In this document: positions 53,401-60,870 of the stretch, piece by piece
Layout of the letters: the number at the start of each line of letters is the position of its first letter
Position numbering within the stretch: the stretch's first letter is position 1
From: Symbiodinium natans
Lineage: Eukaryota > Sar > Dinophyceae > Suessiales > Symbiodiniaceae
Direction of reading: 5' to 3'
DNA length: 64,000 nucleotides
Assembly: GCA_905221605.1 (NCBI GenBank)
Contig: CAJNDS010002814.1
Span: 108,861-172,860, forward strand
Translations under genes and position numbers: made by a program
The notes under the pieces: model-generated
What the model was told of the DNA's origin: nothing
What the model saw: only the letters and a program-made list of their open reading frames with translations
The model's database searches: none

Positions 53401-55248
53401 ACGTATTTTCCTCTTGTCGATATTGAACCCGAGGAGTTCCGCCATGCACTCGCAGCTAAGGCAGGGAAGGCCGGCAAACGGTCTAAAGCCGAAGCGAAGC
53501 GCGAAGCGAGGCAGAGCAGGTTCAAGTCGACGGAAACCATCAGTGAAGGGACTATACCCGCTATGTCCAAACCGGTGAATGTCATGTATTACGATATGAA
53601 GGATTTTCTCATTTCGTGCGTTGACCGGTATTGTGAACTGGCAAAGGTTCCTAAATCTTCCCTGAAGGGCGTTGCCACACCGTTCCATGAGAACAAAATC
53701 GCAAAACCCCTTGATCCCAACGAGCCAGTTGGGAGACTCCAACCCATCGCTAGCCGCGTCTTGATGAAGGTGCTGTTTGCAGCAAGGATGGCTAGGTGGG
53801 ACTTACTGCGTGCCACTCAGTCTCTCGCCTCGAGAGTTACCAAGTGGAGCAAGGACTGCGACGTGGGTTTGCACAGGTTGATGAGTTACATCAATTCGAG
53901 TTTGGATCTTAAGATGAGAGGGTTCATAGGTGATCGCATTTCGGAGTGTAAGTTGTGGATGTTTTGTCAAGCAGACCATGCTGGCAGTCATGATAGCAAA
54001 TCCACCTCCGGATGCGCACTCTACCTGGTAGGCCCGAACACCTACTTTCCCCTCAACGCCTTTTCTAAGAAACAAACAAGCATTACCACGTCCAGCACCG
54101 AAAGCGAAGTGGTCGCGGCCAACCATGGCATCAGAGCCCAGGGGCTTCCAAGCCTCAGCCTTTGGATGTTCTTATGGAAGGAAGTGCTGATCGCAGCCGA
54201 CCATAAGGTTAGGCCGAAGAAACCACCCACTTGGACTAGCAATGAAGTAGTAGCTCGGATTGACCCTGAGATTGATGAGATCCGATATGGAGATGTGCTT
54301 CCTGATGGCAGGTCCGTCGCGGATCTTAACGGGCTTCAGGTTCACTTGAGTTCCAAATTCTCTGTTCAGGTGTTAGAAGACAACCAAGCTACGATCGTCA
54401 TTCTGCTCAAAGGGGATAGTGAAAAGCTGAGGCACACAGACCGGACGCAACGTATTTCGTTCGCCTGGTTGAAACAGCAGTTTGAACGCGAGTTCTTTGA
54501 TCTGATTAACGTCGATACCAGTGAACAGGTAGCTGACATCTTCACTAAACCGTTTGCTGATCGTTCTAAGTGGGAACACGCATTAGGTCTGATCGCACAC
54601 GTGTGGACCAAGGATCAGGGGGGTACTGCCAAGACCCCCAAGGGTACTGCACCTCAGGAGCCTACACCTGTTGTTCACGCTCACCCTGTGGTGCAGCCGG
54701 AGGACGCTGGTCACTTGGCTCAGCAACTCTCCAAAGATCGCAATCACACGGCAAAGGCCTTAGAGCGGTTAGCTGTTTGCATGTACCCCACTAAACGTAA
54801 AACACGACGTAAGATGATCAAAACCGACCCTAAAGGCTACTACCACATTTTTGGGCAGTGGACCTACGGCGGGATGCAAGGCATCACCAAGGCTACTCAG
54901 GAGTGGAAGACGATTGCGAGATACCTCAACGAATTTGTGCGTGCACATGCACCTCCAGATTTTACCTGGACGTCGTTGGTGTTTAACAACAACTCGCAGT
55001 CTAAGGTTCACTCTGACAGTCACAATGCGGGAGGGAGTAAGAACTTCGTTTTTAGTGTTGGGGACTACTCAGGTGGGGAAATTTGGGTAGAGGACGCTTC
55101 GGTTTCTGACCAGGACGCAGTGTACAAGGTCGATGCGAAGGGCAAGCGACTTAAGGGTAGTCCGCACCCTAGTTTAGGAAAGCCTTCCTCTTTGACCCCA
55201 AAAAGAAGCACTGTGTTCTCCCTTACCAAGGTCGTAGATACTCCGTAG
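50401..55248 (+). CDS. Pol: integrase, reverse transcriptase, RNase H, 2OG-oxygenase N-part
   Basis: Entered by -1 frameshift. Counting from the TTG at 50431: the integrase zinc motif H-x3-H...C-x2-C is at ~152-166; the core Asp in YSDNAQE is at ~259 and Glu in VIEREIR at ~290; GFIWREEY lies in the C-terminal part. RT has ADSRQAYTQA, LALYGHPDSGGIWE and catalytic YVDD (~842-845). A second EDYWEVD module (~920-1020) is inserted between RT and RNase H. RNase H has QADHAGSHDSKSTSG, SSTESEVVAAN and RHTDRTQRISFAWLK, ending VADIFTKPF. After ~1385 an oxygenase-like domain begins with TSLVFNNNSQ and HSDSHN (His 1527, Asp 1529) and GDYSGGEIWVED. The last ~25 residues are out of frame. Confidence 0.9.
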   Translation, partial: GFSGISRPFGLAVSEEAGEEPAPEVEHPDPEVEAAAKAVPPIAIDRAKLLKTGWTSGVAGFPYVIVGHKPKTFRTLSPKHPRCDVRTTWIFQDSAWTKVEDKVHIRELPNKAAKLERPCAMSITVFSISEEDDVEPDSEAEEATARSRSEAALKAEAISLEHQFTHRPKNPFCPVCQRAKMLAPQARKKGGSSTIVSESFGDHITVDHIITRDLRDHGFQDERVALVIKDVFSKFRYVYPSPTKSSDQCHEDLLRFLGQKDAVGVMYSDNAQELKKAIKDLGIRHNTSREYVDSNKPVIEREIRTVLEGTRANLTQSGLPEKTWPLAAQHHTIALNVTKRLDDGVIPWEARFGEPFMGMVIPFGAKVLFWNNPKQGTPPTTKFGPTGVEGIFLGYHIQPGFIWREEYLVTPVHNCEQMFETGNFPILRAKRLELIPGDFTFPMRPSEVAIRDATEAPRLEDQDCEWDPDAPESWPDTKGEGEGSAGDQVSGVGKEVVTEGVVAPEAPSSSSAGIAAKMTKHDHTRMPDGKPVPAGYNWDGVRLVRNKRGSKRPPDTPSEFWHMYSAKQREEDIARYERKVQLEAEEERRKIEREAPAMPVCSEPLKEEHRDRMKKLYWEKLGYIAEQQHALVARVVGAKEIESTPAAKAAMDKEWKKLCDKACWLEKKVREYRDVAAEAKHNQTKAHFGKVFEICSVKGDELPEGHPQRKWKGRSVFQGNNVQDENHDHAIFAELGSSPASMEAGKVIDVFGSQPGYSKQQADSRQAYTQALFKGVETWVRLPRNRWPREWEKFADPVCPLRLALYGHPDSGGIWEQHCTKQLESIGFTAVLPEIWQSVFYHPELDLLLVVYVDDFKMAGPSANLEEGWKRISKVIDMDPAEALGRYFGCHHQEENGVKLPREAHPFAYVFDKKHAAAAAGDSPGPTRTEDYWEVDPELAAVVKHHVYPRKRLYVPTEDDVRRFPTMSNTRITQMDGGETWHDDFNVARDAPQKGWWTGKTYFPLVDIEPEEFRHALAAKAGKAGKRSKAEAKREARQSRFKSTETISEGTIPAMSKPVNVMYYDMKDFLISCVDRYCELAKVPKSSLKGVATPFHENKIAKPLDPNEPVGRLQPIASRVLMKVLFAARMARWDLLRATQSLASRVTKWSKDCDVGLHRLMSYINSSLDLKMRGFIGDRISECKLWMFCQADHAGSHDSKSTSGCALYLVGPNTYFPLNAFSKKQTSITTSSTESEVVAANHGIRAQGLPSLSLWMFLWKEVLIAADHKVRPKKPPTWTSNEVVARIDPEIDEIRYGDVLPDGRSVADLNGLQVHLSSKFSVQVLEDNQATIVILLKGDSEKLRHTDRTQRISFAWLKQQFEREFFDLINVDTSEQVADIFTKPFADRSKWEHALGLIAHVWTKDQGGTAKTPKGTAPQEPTPVVHAHPVVQPEDAGHLAQQLSKDRNHTAKALERLAVCMYPTKRKTRRKMIKTDPKGYYHIFGQWTYGGMQGITKATQEWKTIARYLNEFVRAHAPPDFTWTSLVFNNNSQSKVHSDSHNAGGSKNFVFSVGDYSGGEIWVEDASVSDQDAVYKVDAKGKRLKGSPHPSLGKPSSLTPKRSTVFSLTKVVDTP
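53188..53500 (+). repeat. Second copy of the EDYWEVD module (within Pol)
   Basis: Compared with 49361-49620, both read EDYWEVD, then VV(K/R)HH, then an Arg/Tyr-rich strand with a Pro-Thr pair, then a W(V/T)GKT(V/Y)F strand. One copy lies between the CCCH fingers and protease, the other between RT and RNase H. I infer an internal duplication of a ~90-residue module of unknown function. Confidence 0.6.
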
Positions 55249-58200
55249 TTGCCTACACTGCCCTTTCCCACCAGAAGCTCTCCTCCGAAGAACGTCATCT
55301 CCTCTGTGATCTCGGTTTCAGGCTACCTCGCGTGGAAGCAACGGCTACGCCTGCCCGAGAAAGCTCGAGGCCGCAGGGGTTCAACCGAGTCATCGTTGAG
55401 TTTTGCTGCGGGCCCGATAGCAAGTTAGGAACCCCTCGTCCTGCTAGCGAAGGCTGTCATGTTCATCGTGTAACCATCCAAGATGATGCTACTCGCAATT
55501 CCACCATCCACAAACTAGTCCAACACACCCGCGCCCTCTGCGACGAGGGGGGAGATACGACGAAACCGATTTTAGTGTATGCGTCGCTCCCGTGCACTGG
55601 TGGTAGTCCATGGAATAGGATGAACCCCGAAAACCCTTCTCAAATTCAGCACAGGGATGTGTTCAAGAAGCTCCTGAAACAACTCATGTCATATCTGAGG
55701 CTTATTGGGAGATTCAAACCTCAAGTTGCTTTTGAATTGCCCCGAAATTGCGATTTCTGGAAGTGGGACCTTGTTCGACGTTTAGTGTCTAGGTATAACA
55801 TGAGCCTCTACCATTTTGATGGTTGCATGTTTGGAGTCACTGATCGCCAAGGAACACCACTAAGGAAAGCTTGGACGATTGCCGCGACCTTTCCACTTCA
55901 GCGGTTGAGTGACAGGCGTTGCAACAACAAGCATTCACACGGTAAGTCCGAGGGCACCGACCTTAAGCTTGCTGAGGGCTACACATTTCAGTTGACTGAT
56001 GCAATTCACAAACATTGGCAGGAACAATGCAGCACTAGAGCATCAATCGTTGCTTGCGCTATTGCTTTGCCTTCTAGTAACCTGTCATTCAAACCATCAC
56101 CCACCATTGCGGTGGAAGACCGCGCACCGGACATGAATCGACCGATCTACGTCTACAATGAGCCGGTTGTGGCACGCGCTGAGTTCTGGCACGGACAACT
56201 GATGACTGCGGCCATGTCTGCAGAGGTCAGGTGTTTTGGGCTCAGCGGCAACGTGGAGGAGAAGCTTCGTGCGATGTATCAGAACGTTCCTTCACAAGTC
56301 GCCGCCACAACAGCCCTCCAACCTGGAGAGGCCGGCCCATTGACGAAGATAGCGCAGATCTCCGATGAGGGCTTGGCCAAGCTCCAGCCCAATCATGTCC
56401 TGGGGCGGCAGCGTGCTCTGGTTTTGGTTACTGACTCTACAACAGTGTTCCTGGCCAGTGCATCGCGAGGTCACTCGAGAATGGACCTCAGTCACGACAT
56501 CATGGTGCAGGGGAAGAACCTCTTGCCGGAGTATGCCGACATCCGCTATGAGCCCTTGTGGGGGGCGAACATCACCAAGATGGTGGAGCGAGCAACGGCA
56601 TTGACGAATCAGCTCTTGGCCCTCTACCACCATAATCCCCACATGGTGGTGGACGTTATGGTCGTGTGGAACGGCAATGAGCTGGTCGGCTCCAGAGGCA
56701 TCTTCCTCGACCCCAACTTCAAGAACTGGATGGAGAAAAGACAGGGGCGACCCCACGTCGCCACTGGCTCCTGGGAGTTTATCGGACCCAAGATCACGAG
56801 GGAAATCAAGAGGCTGTCTGCCCTCCAAGGGGAGGTCCGGGTAGGGAACGTCACCTTAGTGTCAACTACCCGTGCGTCAGTTTTCAGCCTCCCTCCGAAG
56901 TTTGGGACCTTGATCAAAGGCCTGTTGGAGTATGCCGCCCGATTGGGGCTGGCCGCGGTCGACATGTCCGACCTGGCTGGGGCGCTCCACCAATTTGATC
57001 ACTTTCACTTCCAGGAAGACTCCGAGAACAGGCGCAAGTTCATGAATTGGATCTCCCACACTCTCCGCCTGGGCATCGCCACCGCGTACGCCAAGCAGAT
57101 TCCTGGAGGAATAGTGCACGAGCTCATGAGAGACTTTCCCTACATTGAGAACGCCCGCATGCGCTTCCTTATTCCCAAAGAAGTGAGGGATGAGGCGGTT
57201 GCGGCCGTGGTAGGGAATGCACGGCATGAGCCGGTGCCGTCGGTGCGACAACCCTGCGAGGACCCGTGGGATGATTGCTTCTACGACAACAGTCAGCCCA
57301 TCGAGCAGCACCCCACCGACGTGCCGGACCACATCCGCACGATGGTGCAGGACGACATGGTTGAAGTCCGCAAGGGCATCTTCGTTCCACGTGCTGAACT
57401 CGAGGCAGAACAAGAAGAAGAAGCAAATTACGCAGCAGAGGTGAAGACTCGCATCGAGTCCGCCAAGGTGGTCTATGATCCCGTCTCCAAGAAGAAGAGA
57501 ATTTCTGCAATCGAGGAGAAGATCCTCCGCGAAGACCCTGGTTGGGGTCACGCAGGCGGGGGAGCCTCATCGTCCTCTGCTGCAGCTGGAGACGCTCCAA
57601 GCCGGAGGCGTCGCGAGAAGGAGGAAGTCCAAGATGAGCCCCGACTCGTGATGGGATACCAGAAGATCACGGATGACCTCTACGTCTGCGACATGCTCGG
57701 CCTTGACTTCGACGAGATCTCAAAGTCACCAAGCCCGGGAACTCCCGAGGCCGGTGACATGATCGAAGTGGAGCAGGCCGCCATGCCAAACATAAAGCCG
57801 ATATGGATGGCCCATCGCCACAAGACGTTTATCACAGGGCTCGTCCGTGGCAAGGAAAGGCGCAGCAGCCTCGAGCACGATGGCACGTGGTGCAACATAG
57901 TCCAGCTCCTGCACACTGTGAACGCCGAGAAAGAGACGAACTACGGCATCGGCACCATCATTGCCTTGATGGCCACCGACAACAAAGGTCGTTTCGTTTT
58001 TCGCTGCAGGGCAGACGACGCAAGGGCGGACATGTGTGGGCTCCCGAGCATGCCGATTGAAATTGCTGCTGCACACGGTCACGCAAAGGGCCTGGTCTTT
58101 GATGACGCCGACATTGTTGTCGAGTGGTTGTCTACAAAGACGAGGGATGAGTTGGTTGGGGATGAAGCCACCTATGGAGGTAGGCCGGTGCAAGCATGGG

Positions 58201-58265
58201 AAGATTGCCCGAAGCGATTGTACCATCCATCGAACCTTCAGGGATCCTGCATTTGCGATCCTTGA
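55173..58265 (+). CDS. Accessory ORF 2: oxygenase C-part, methyltransferase-like, SGNH-like, KptA N-part
   Basis: Opens after TAG at 55170 and completes the oxygenase with KKKHCVLPYQGRRYSVVAYT, which supplies the distal His (codon 55209) and the 2OG-binding Arg. Counting from GTG 55332: residues 23-33 EFCCGPDSKLG, 84-96 ASLPCTGGSPWNR (Cys 88) and 134-140 with ELPRNCD (Glu 135) resemble motifs I, IV and VI of C5-methyltransferases. Residues ~355-560 fit an SGNH hydrolase: VTDSTT (Ser 369), VVWNGNE (Asn 449), DHFH (Asp 556, His 559), with ~190 residues from Ser to DxxH as in the family. An acidic linker follows, then from ~820 the N-part of a KptA/Tpt1 domain (HDGTWCNIVQLLH, GRFVFRCR, AAAHGHAKG). 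The frame ends out of register after LYH because of a CCAT duplication. Confidence 0.75.
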   Translation, partial: FRKAFLFDPKKKHCVLPYQGRRYSVVAYTALSHQKLSSEERHLLCDLGFRLPRVEATATPARESSRPQGFNRVIVEFCCGPDSKLGTPRPASEGCHVHRVTIQDDATRNSTIHKLVQHTRALCDEGGDTTKPILVYASLPCTGGSPWNRMNPENPSQIQHRDVFKKLLKQLMSYLRLIGRFKPQVAFELPRNCDFWKWDLVRRLVSRYNMSLYHFDGCMFGVTDRQGTPLRKAWTIAATFPLQRLSDRRCNNKHSHGKSEGTDLKLAEGYTFQLTDAIHKHWQEQCSTRASIVACAIALPSSNLSFKPSPTIAVEDRAPDMNRPIYVYNEPVVARAEFWHGQLMTAAMSAEVRCFGLSGNVEEKLRAMYQNVPSQVAATTALQPGEAGPLTKIAQISDEGLAKLQPNHVLGRQRALVLVTDSTTVFLASASRGHSRMDLSHDIMVQGKNLLPEYADIRYEPLWGANITKMVERATALTNQLLALYHHNPHMVVDVMVVWNGNELVGSRGIFLDPNFKNWMEKRQGRPHVATGSWEFIGPKITREIKRLSALQGEVRVGNVTLVSTTRASVFSLPPKFGTLIKGLLEYAARLGLAAVDMSDLAGALHQFDHFHFQEDSENRRKFMNWISHTLRLGIATAYAKQIPGGIVHELMRDFPYIENARMRFLIPKEVRDEAVAAVVGNARHEPVPSVRQPCEDPWDDCFYDNSQPIEQHPTDVPDHIRTMVQDDMVEVRKGIFVPRAELEAEQEEEANYAAEVKTRIESAKVVYDPVSKKKRISAIEEKILREDPGWGHAGGGASSSSAAAGDAPSRRRREKEEVQDEPRLVMGYQKITDDLYVCDMLGLDFDEISKSPSPGTPEAGDMIEVEQAAMPNIKPIWMAHRHKTFITGLVRGKERRSSLEHDGTWCNIVQLLHTVNAEKETNYGIGTIIALMATDNKGRFVFRCRADDARADMCGLPSMPIEIAAAHGHAKGLVFDDADIVVEWLSTKTRDELVGDEATYGGRPVQAWEDCPKRLYHPSNLQGSCICDP
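58223..58230 (+). other. 4-bp tandem duplication (CCATCCAT) that breaks the KptA-like domain
   Basis: The phosphotransferase motif L-Y/V-H-x-T-F is split: frame 0 gives KRLYH and frame 1 gives TFRDPAFAILEEGF. Dropping one CCAT would put both in one frame. The simplest reading is a replication slip in this copy or an assembly error. Confidence 0.8.
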
Positions 58266-59940
58266 AGAGGGCTTCATTCCCGGCTTTGGCACCGCGAACA
58301 TCCACAACTTCTTTGCCAATGAGACCGTGGAGAAGGGGCAGCACAAGGCAGGCATTAGGTCCGATCGTCACATCGAGGTGTGCGTCTCCACCAAGGATGC
58401 CCTCGAGTATGCCTGGATTTTCCGCTCCAAGTCCGACGGTTTCTTATGCCGGGAGGTGGTCCCAGGCCAATGTATCCTCTACATCCGTGACACTCGCACA
58501 GACACCATCCTGTGGGCACGAGAGGAAGAAGCTGAGGACGCATCTGCGGAGCGAGCACGCAGCGCGGAAGGAGAAGCGCCGGAAAAAGCCCCTCGAAGGG
58601 AGGAGGCCGGCACTTCGTCCCCTTCAGCTGCGGCCACAAGCCCAAGGCCCAAGCTACTCCAGGCGCATCCGAAATCAATCCTCAAGAAGAACAAGATGCT
58701 CCCGCCAGGTCCGGATGGAGAAGATCAGGTGACCATTCCCGCTACCCCCGTCACTGTCAAGTTTGAAGGTAGTGGTTCTATCACCGCCGAGGTCGGGAAC
58801 CTTCTTGCGCTCACGGATGCCGACGAGGATAAGGCAGCCGAAGAGCGGCGTGCCGGGAAAAAGGAAGTACCCCGTGCTCGCCATCTCGCAAGGATTGCTT
58901 GCGGGAAGTGTGGAGTCCTCCGTCTTGAAGGGCAGCACATATGCTTCAGCTGTGGCGCTGGGGTAAATCAGAAGAGCTCCCAACAAACGTTGAGGACGTT
59001 CCTGGCCGCCTCCCGCGAGTCCATCTACCAGTCTGCAGCAACTGAGCTCGGCATCAACATCACAGAGCTGTGTTCGGCCGATCTTAGGAGCTCCCAAGCA
59101 GGGTGGGAAGCCGATATTCGCGGAGGACTCTCCTTTGGCGCACACGCCATAGAGAACGCCAGGAAATGGGTCAAGCTGCGCAAGAAGCACGGCTTCCACG
59201 GCTCCGCCGATAAATTTGATAACGTGGACGAGTATGCCTTGAAGTCATTGAAGGCGGGACGCAGCCGCAGGATGTGCTGCGTGGATGACTGCCTCGTGAA
59301 CGCATATTTGCCCAGTGCCGGGCGGAGTTGGGAGCAAAGAACCCTCGGTTACGGCTCTCGAGCTGGAAACCGCGGGGACGCCAACAGCTTGGCGAGGCTC
59401 ACATTTTTCACCGCAAGTGCGGATGACATGGTAGCAGCGAACTTGATCGCACAGCACAAGGATCCTCTCTTTGCGATTGAGTGGCTGGGAACTTTCCTCA
59501 ACACCTCCGACTTCATCAAGGTGTGCACCTCGACGAACGCTCTCAAGACCCTGGCGACCTTCACTGGGGACGTGGCGATTCCCAATCCGAAGGAGCGGGA
59601 TCTCACCGAGTGGGTGCAGACGTTGCTCAGCAACCAACTTCCCCACGCAGAGCCCTTTGTCCAAGAGAAGGAGAAGGACAAGGAGAGGGCCCGAGCCGCT
59701 CAGCCCAAAACGGTCACGGCCCCCTACCGTGCAGAGAAGGGCAAAGGCAAAGGATCGGGCCAAACGACTCAACACTCACGAGCTCCCCAAAGTGGGGAAG
59801 CCGGCGGTTCGCGCAATCGAGGCCAAAGCAGCAGTCGCTACTGGGATGATCGTTCCTGGAGCGACAACTACTGGGGCCGAGGATGGCAGCAAGAGCAGCG
59901 GCCGCCATGGCGATATGATCGCTACAATCGTGAGTGGTGA
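58231..59940 (+). CDS. Accessory ORF 3: KptA C-part, zinc ribbon, basic tail
   Basis: Frame 1 is open far upstream, but the homologous reading starts after the CCAT duplication. TFRDPAFAILEEGFIPGF, ANIHNFFA and GIRSDRHIEVCV correspond to the HGT...L..GL, THIHLA and GMRS...I.V.I blocks of Tpt1/KptA, which transfers a 2'-phosphate from RNA to NAD+. A Glu/Ala/Pro-rich linker then leads to a zinc ribbon CGKCGVLRLEGQHICFSCGA (C-x2-C...C-x2-C). A ~250-residue region of unknown fold with LTFFTASADDMVAANLI follows, then a Lys/Gly/Arg/Trp-rich tail (KGKGKGSGQ, RYWDDRSWSDNYWG) ending TGA, likely to bind nucleic acid. This may act as a second nucleocapsid-like part. Confidence 0.7.
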   Translation, partial: RTFRDPAFAILEEGFIPGFGTANIHNFFANETVEKGQHKAGIRSDRHIEVCVSTKDALEYAWIFRSKSDGFLCREVVPGQCILYIRDTRTDTILWAREEEAEDASAERARSAEGEAPEKAPRREEAGTSSPSAAATSPRPKLLQAHPKSILKKNKMLPPGPDGEDQVTIPATPVTVKFEGSGSITAEVGNLLALTDADEDKAAEERRAGKKEVPRARHLARIACGKCGVLRLEGQHICFSCGAGVNQKSSQQTLRTFLAASRESIYQSAATELGINITELCSADLRSSQAGWEADIRGGLSFGAHAIENARKWVKLRKKHGFHGSADKFDNVDEYALKSLKAGRSRRMCCVDDCLVNAYLPSAGRSWEQRTLGYGSRAGNRGDANSLARLTFFTASADDMVAANLIAQHKDPLFAIEWLGTFLNTSDFIKVCTSTNALKTLATFTGDVAIPNPKERDLTEWVQTLLSNQLPHAEPFVQEKEKDKERARAAQPKTVTAPYRAEKGKGKGSGQTTQHSRAPQSGEAGGSRNRGQSSSRYWDDRSWSDNYWGRGWQQEQRPPWRYDRYNREW

Positions 59941-60187
59941 AGGCCTCATACCCGTTTTTCCAAACCGAAGTGTTTGCATGTTTCTCTTGCAGGCATCATG
60001 TATCCCCGCCGGTGTTTAAATTTCTAAATCCGGTGCGCGGCGATCGATGCTTAGGCCGATCCCGAGTTCAAAGGATCATCACAGAGCTGAGCTTTGCAAC
60101 TTTTGCAAAACACACGCAGTGGATGTCCACTTGCCGGTTTGCACATAGCGCACCTCATCGATTAGACATCATTCGGTGAGGGGGGTG
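59941..60187 (+). other. 3' untranslated region and polypurine tract of the Copia element
   Basis: No frame is convincing between the ORF 3 stop and the 3' LTR. A purine-rich tract GGTGAGGGGGG (60175-60185) lies just before the LTR, as expected for plus-strand priming. It is separated from the LTR by TG. Confidence 0.65.
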
Positions 60188-60346
60188 TTGTTTATCTTCG
60201 GATAACGTACTCGTTTTCCATGTTGTGCATACCAGTGTGTATTACCTGTTGCATTTATGCTCTTAGCCCTCTGGAGAAAATAGGCGCGCCCTCCATGGCT
60301 TAACGGTATATACTCTGTTGGGTGTGGTCAAACCTGAATCTATAGG
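60188..60346 (+). repeat. 3' LTR (159 bp)
   Basis: Same sequence as 46668-46826. Followed by the duplicated target GTTTA and the rest of the TTTAGGG array (to 60404). Confidence 0.9.
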
Positions 60347-60404
60347 GTTTAGGGTTTAGGGTTTAGGGTTTAGGGTTTAGGGTTTAGGGTTTAGGGTTTA
60401 GGGC

Positions 60405-60870
60405 GTCTCGCCGCGCAGCGGCAGCAAGTGCCATGCGTAAATGGCGCCCCTACACACCCAGGGGGTGTGGGGGGGCGGCATGTCAAGCGAAGGCGTCTCT
60501 TGTCAATGTAATCCAACATGAAGGTAGCGGGGGTAAGGGGGAACACGGGTAAGGTCAAGGGGCCAAAGGGTGGGCCAGGGAACAGCGGACCCAGGCCAAG
60601 GAGCGGGCAGGCGGGCAATGAGCTAAAGAAGGCCAGAGCGTCAGGGGGGGAGGGGGGCCAGAGGGGCCAGGGCGGGTGTGGGAGGGGGGGGGTGAGAGGG
60701 GGCCAGGTCGGCCCAGGGGGCCAGGGCCAGGTGGGGGGGGGGGTCCAAGCAGGGTTAGGATCCAATGGCTCCACCCATTGTCCAGCCAGAGAAGGTGTCC
60801 ATCACTGCCGGGTATCTTCTGGGTCCAGGCACCCTAGAAAGAAAAGGGTGGGTACGGCCTAAGCAGGCCG
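60405..60870. other. G-rich spacer with GGCCAG iterations
   Basis: 60520-60745 is a purine-rich stretch with repeated GGGGCCAG-, GGCCAAGG- and AGGGGGG-type blocks. Related C-rich iterations (CCCTGGCC, GGCCAAGGGCCCC) occur at 8690-8765 and 24470-24660. No exon recognised. Confidence 0.5.

Larger units (their letters stand above)
46668..60346 (+). mobile_element. 13.7-kb Ty1/Copia retrotransposon with accessory enzyme module
   Basis: Bounded by identical 159-bp LTRs and a GTTTA target duplication. Order of domains: coiled-coil ORF, Gag with two CCCH fingers, aspartic protease, integrase, reverse transcriptase, RNase H, 2OG-Fe(II) oxygenase-like, C5-methyltransferase-like, SGNH-hydrolase-like, KptA/Tpt1-like, zinc ribbon and basic tail. 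Integrase before RT makes it Copia. Usual Copia elements are about 5 kb, so nearly 5 kb of coding sequence is extra. Base composition is uniform and free of telomere repeats. Identical LTRs suggest recent insertion, yet several frameshifts are present, so this copy may have been inserted by proteins supplied in trans, or some shifts are sequencing errors. Confidence 0.92.
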
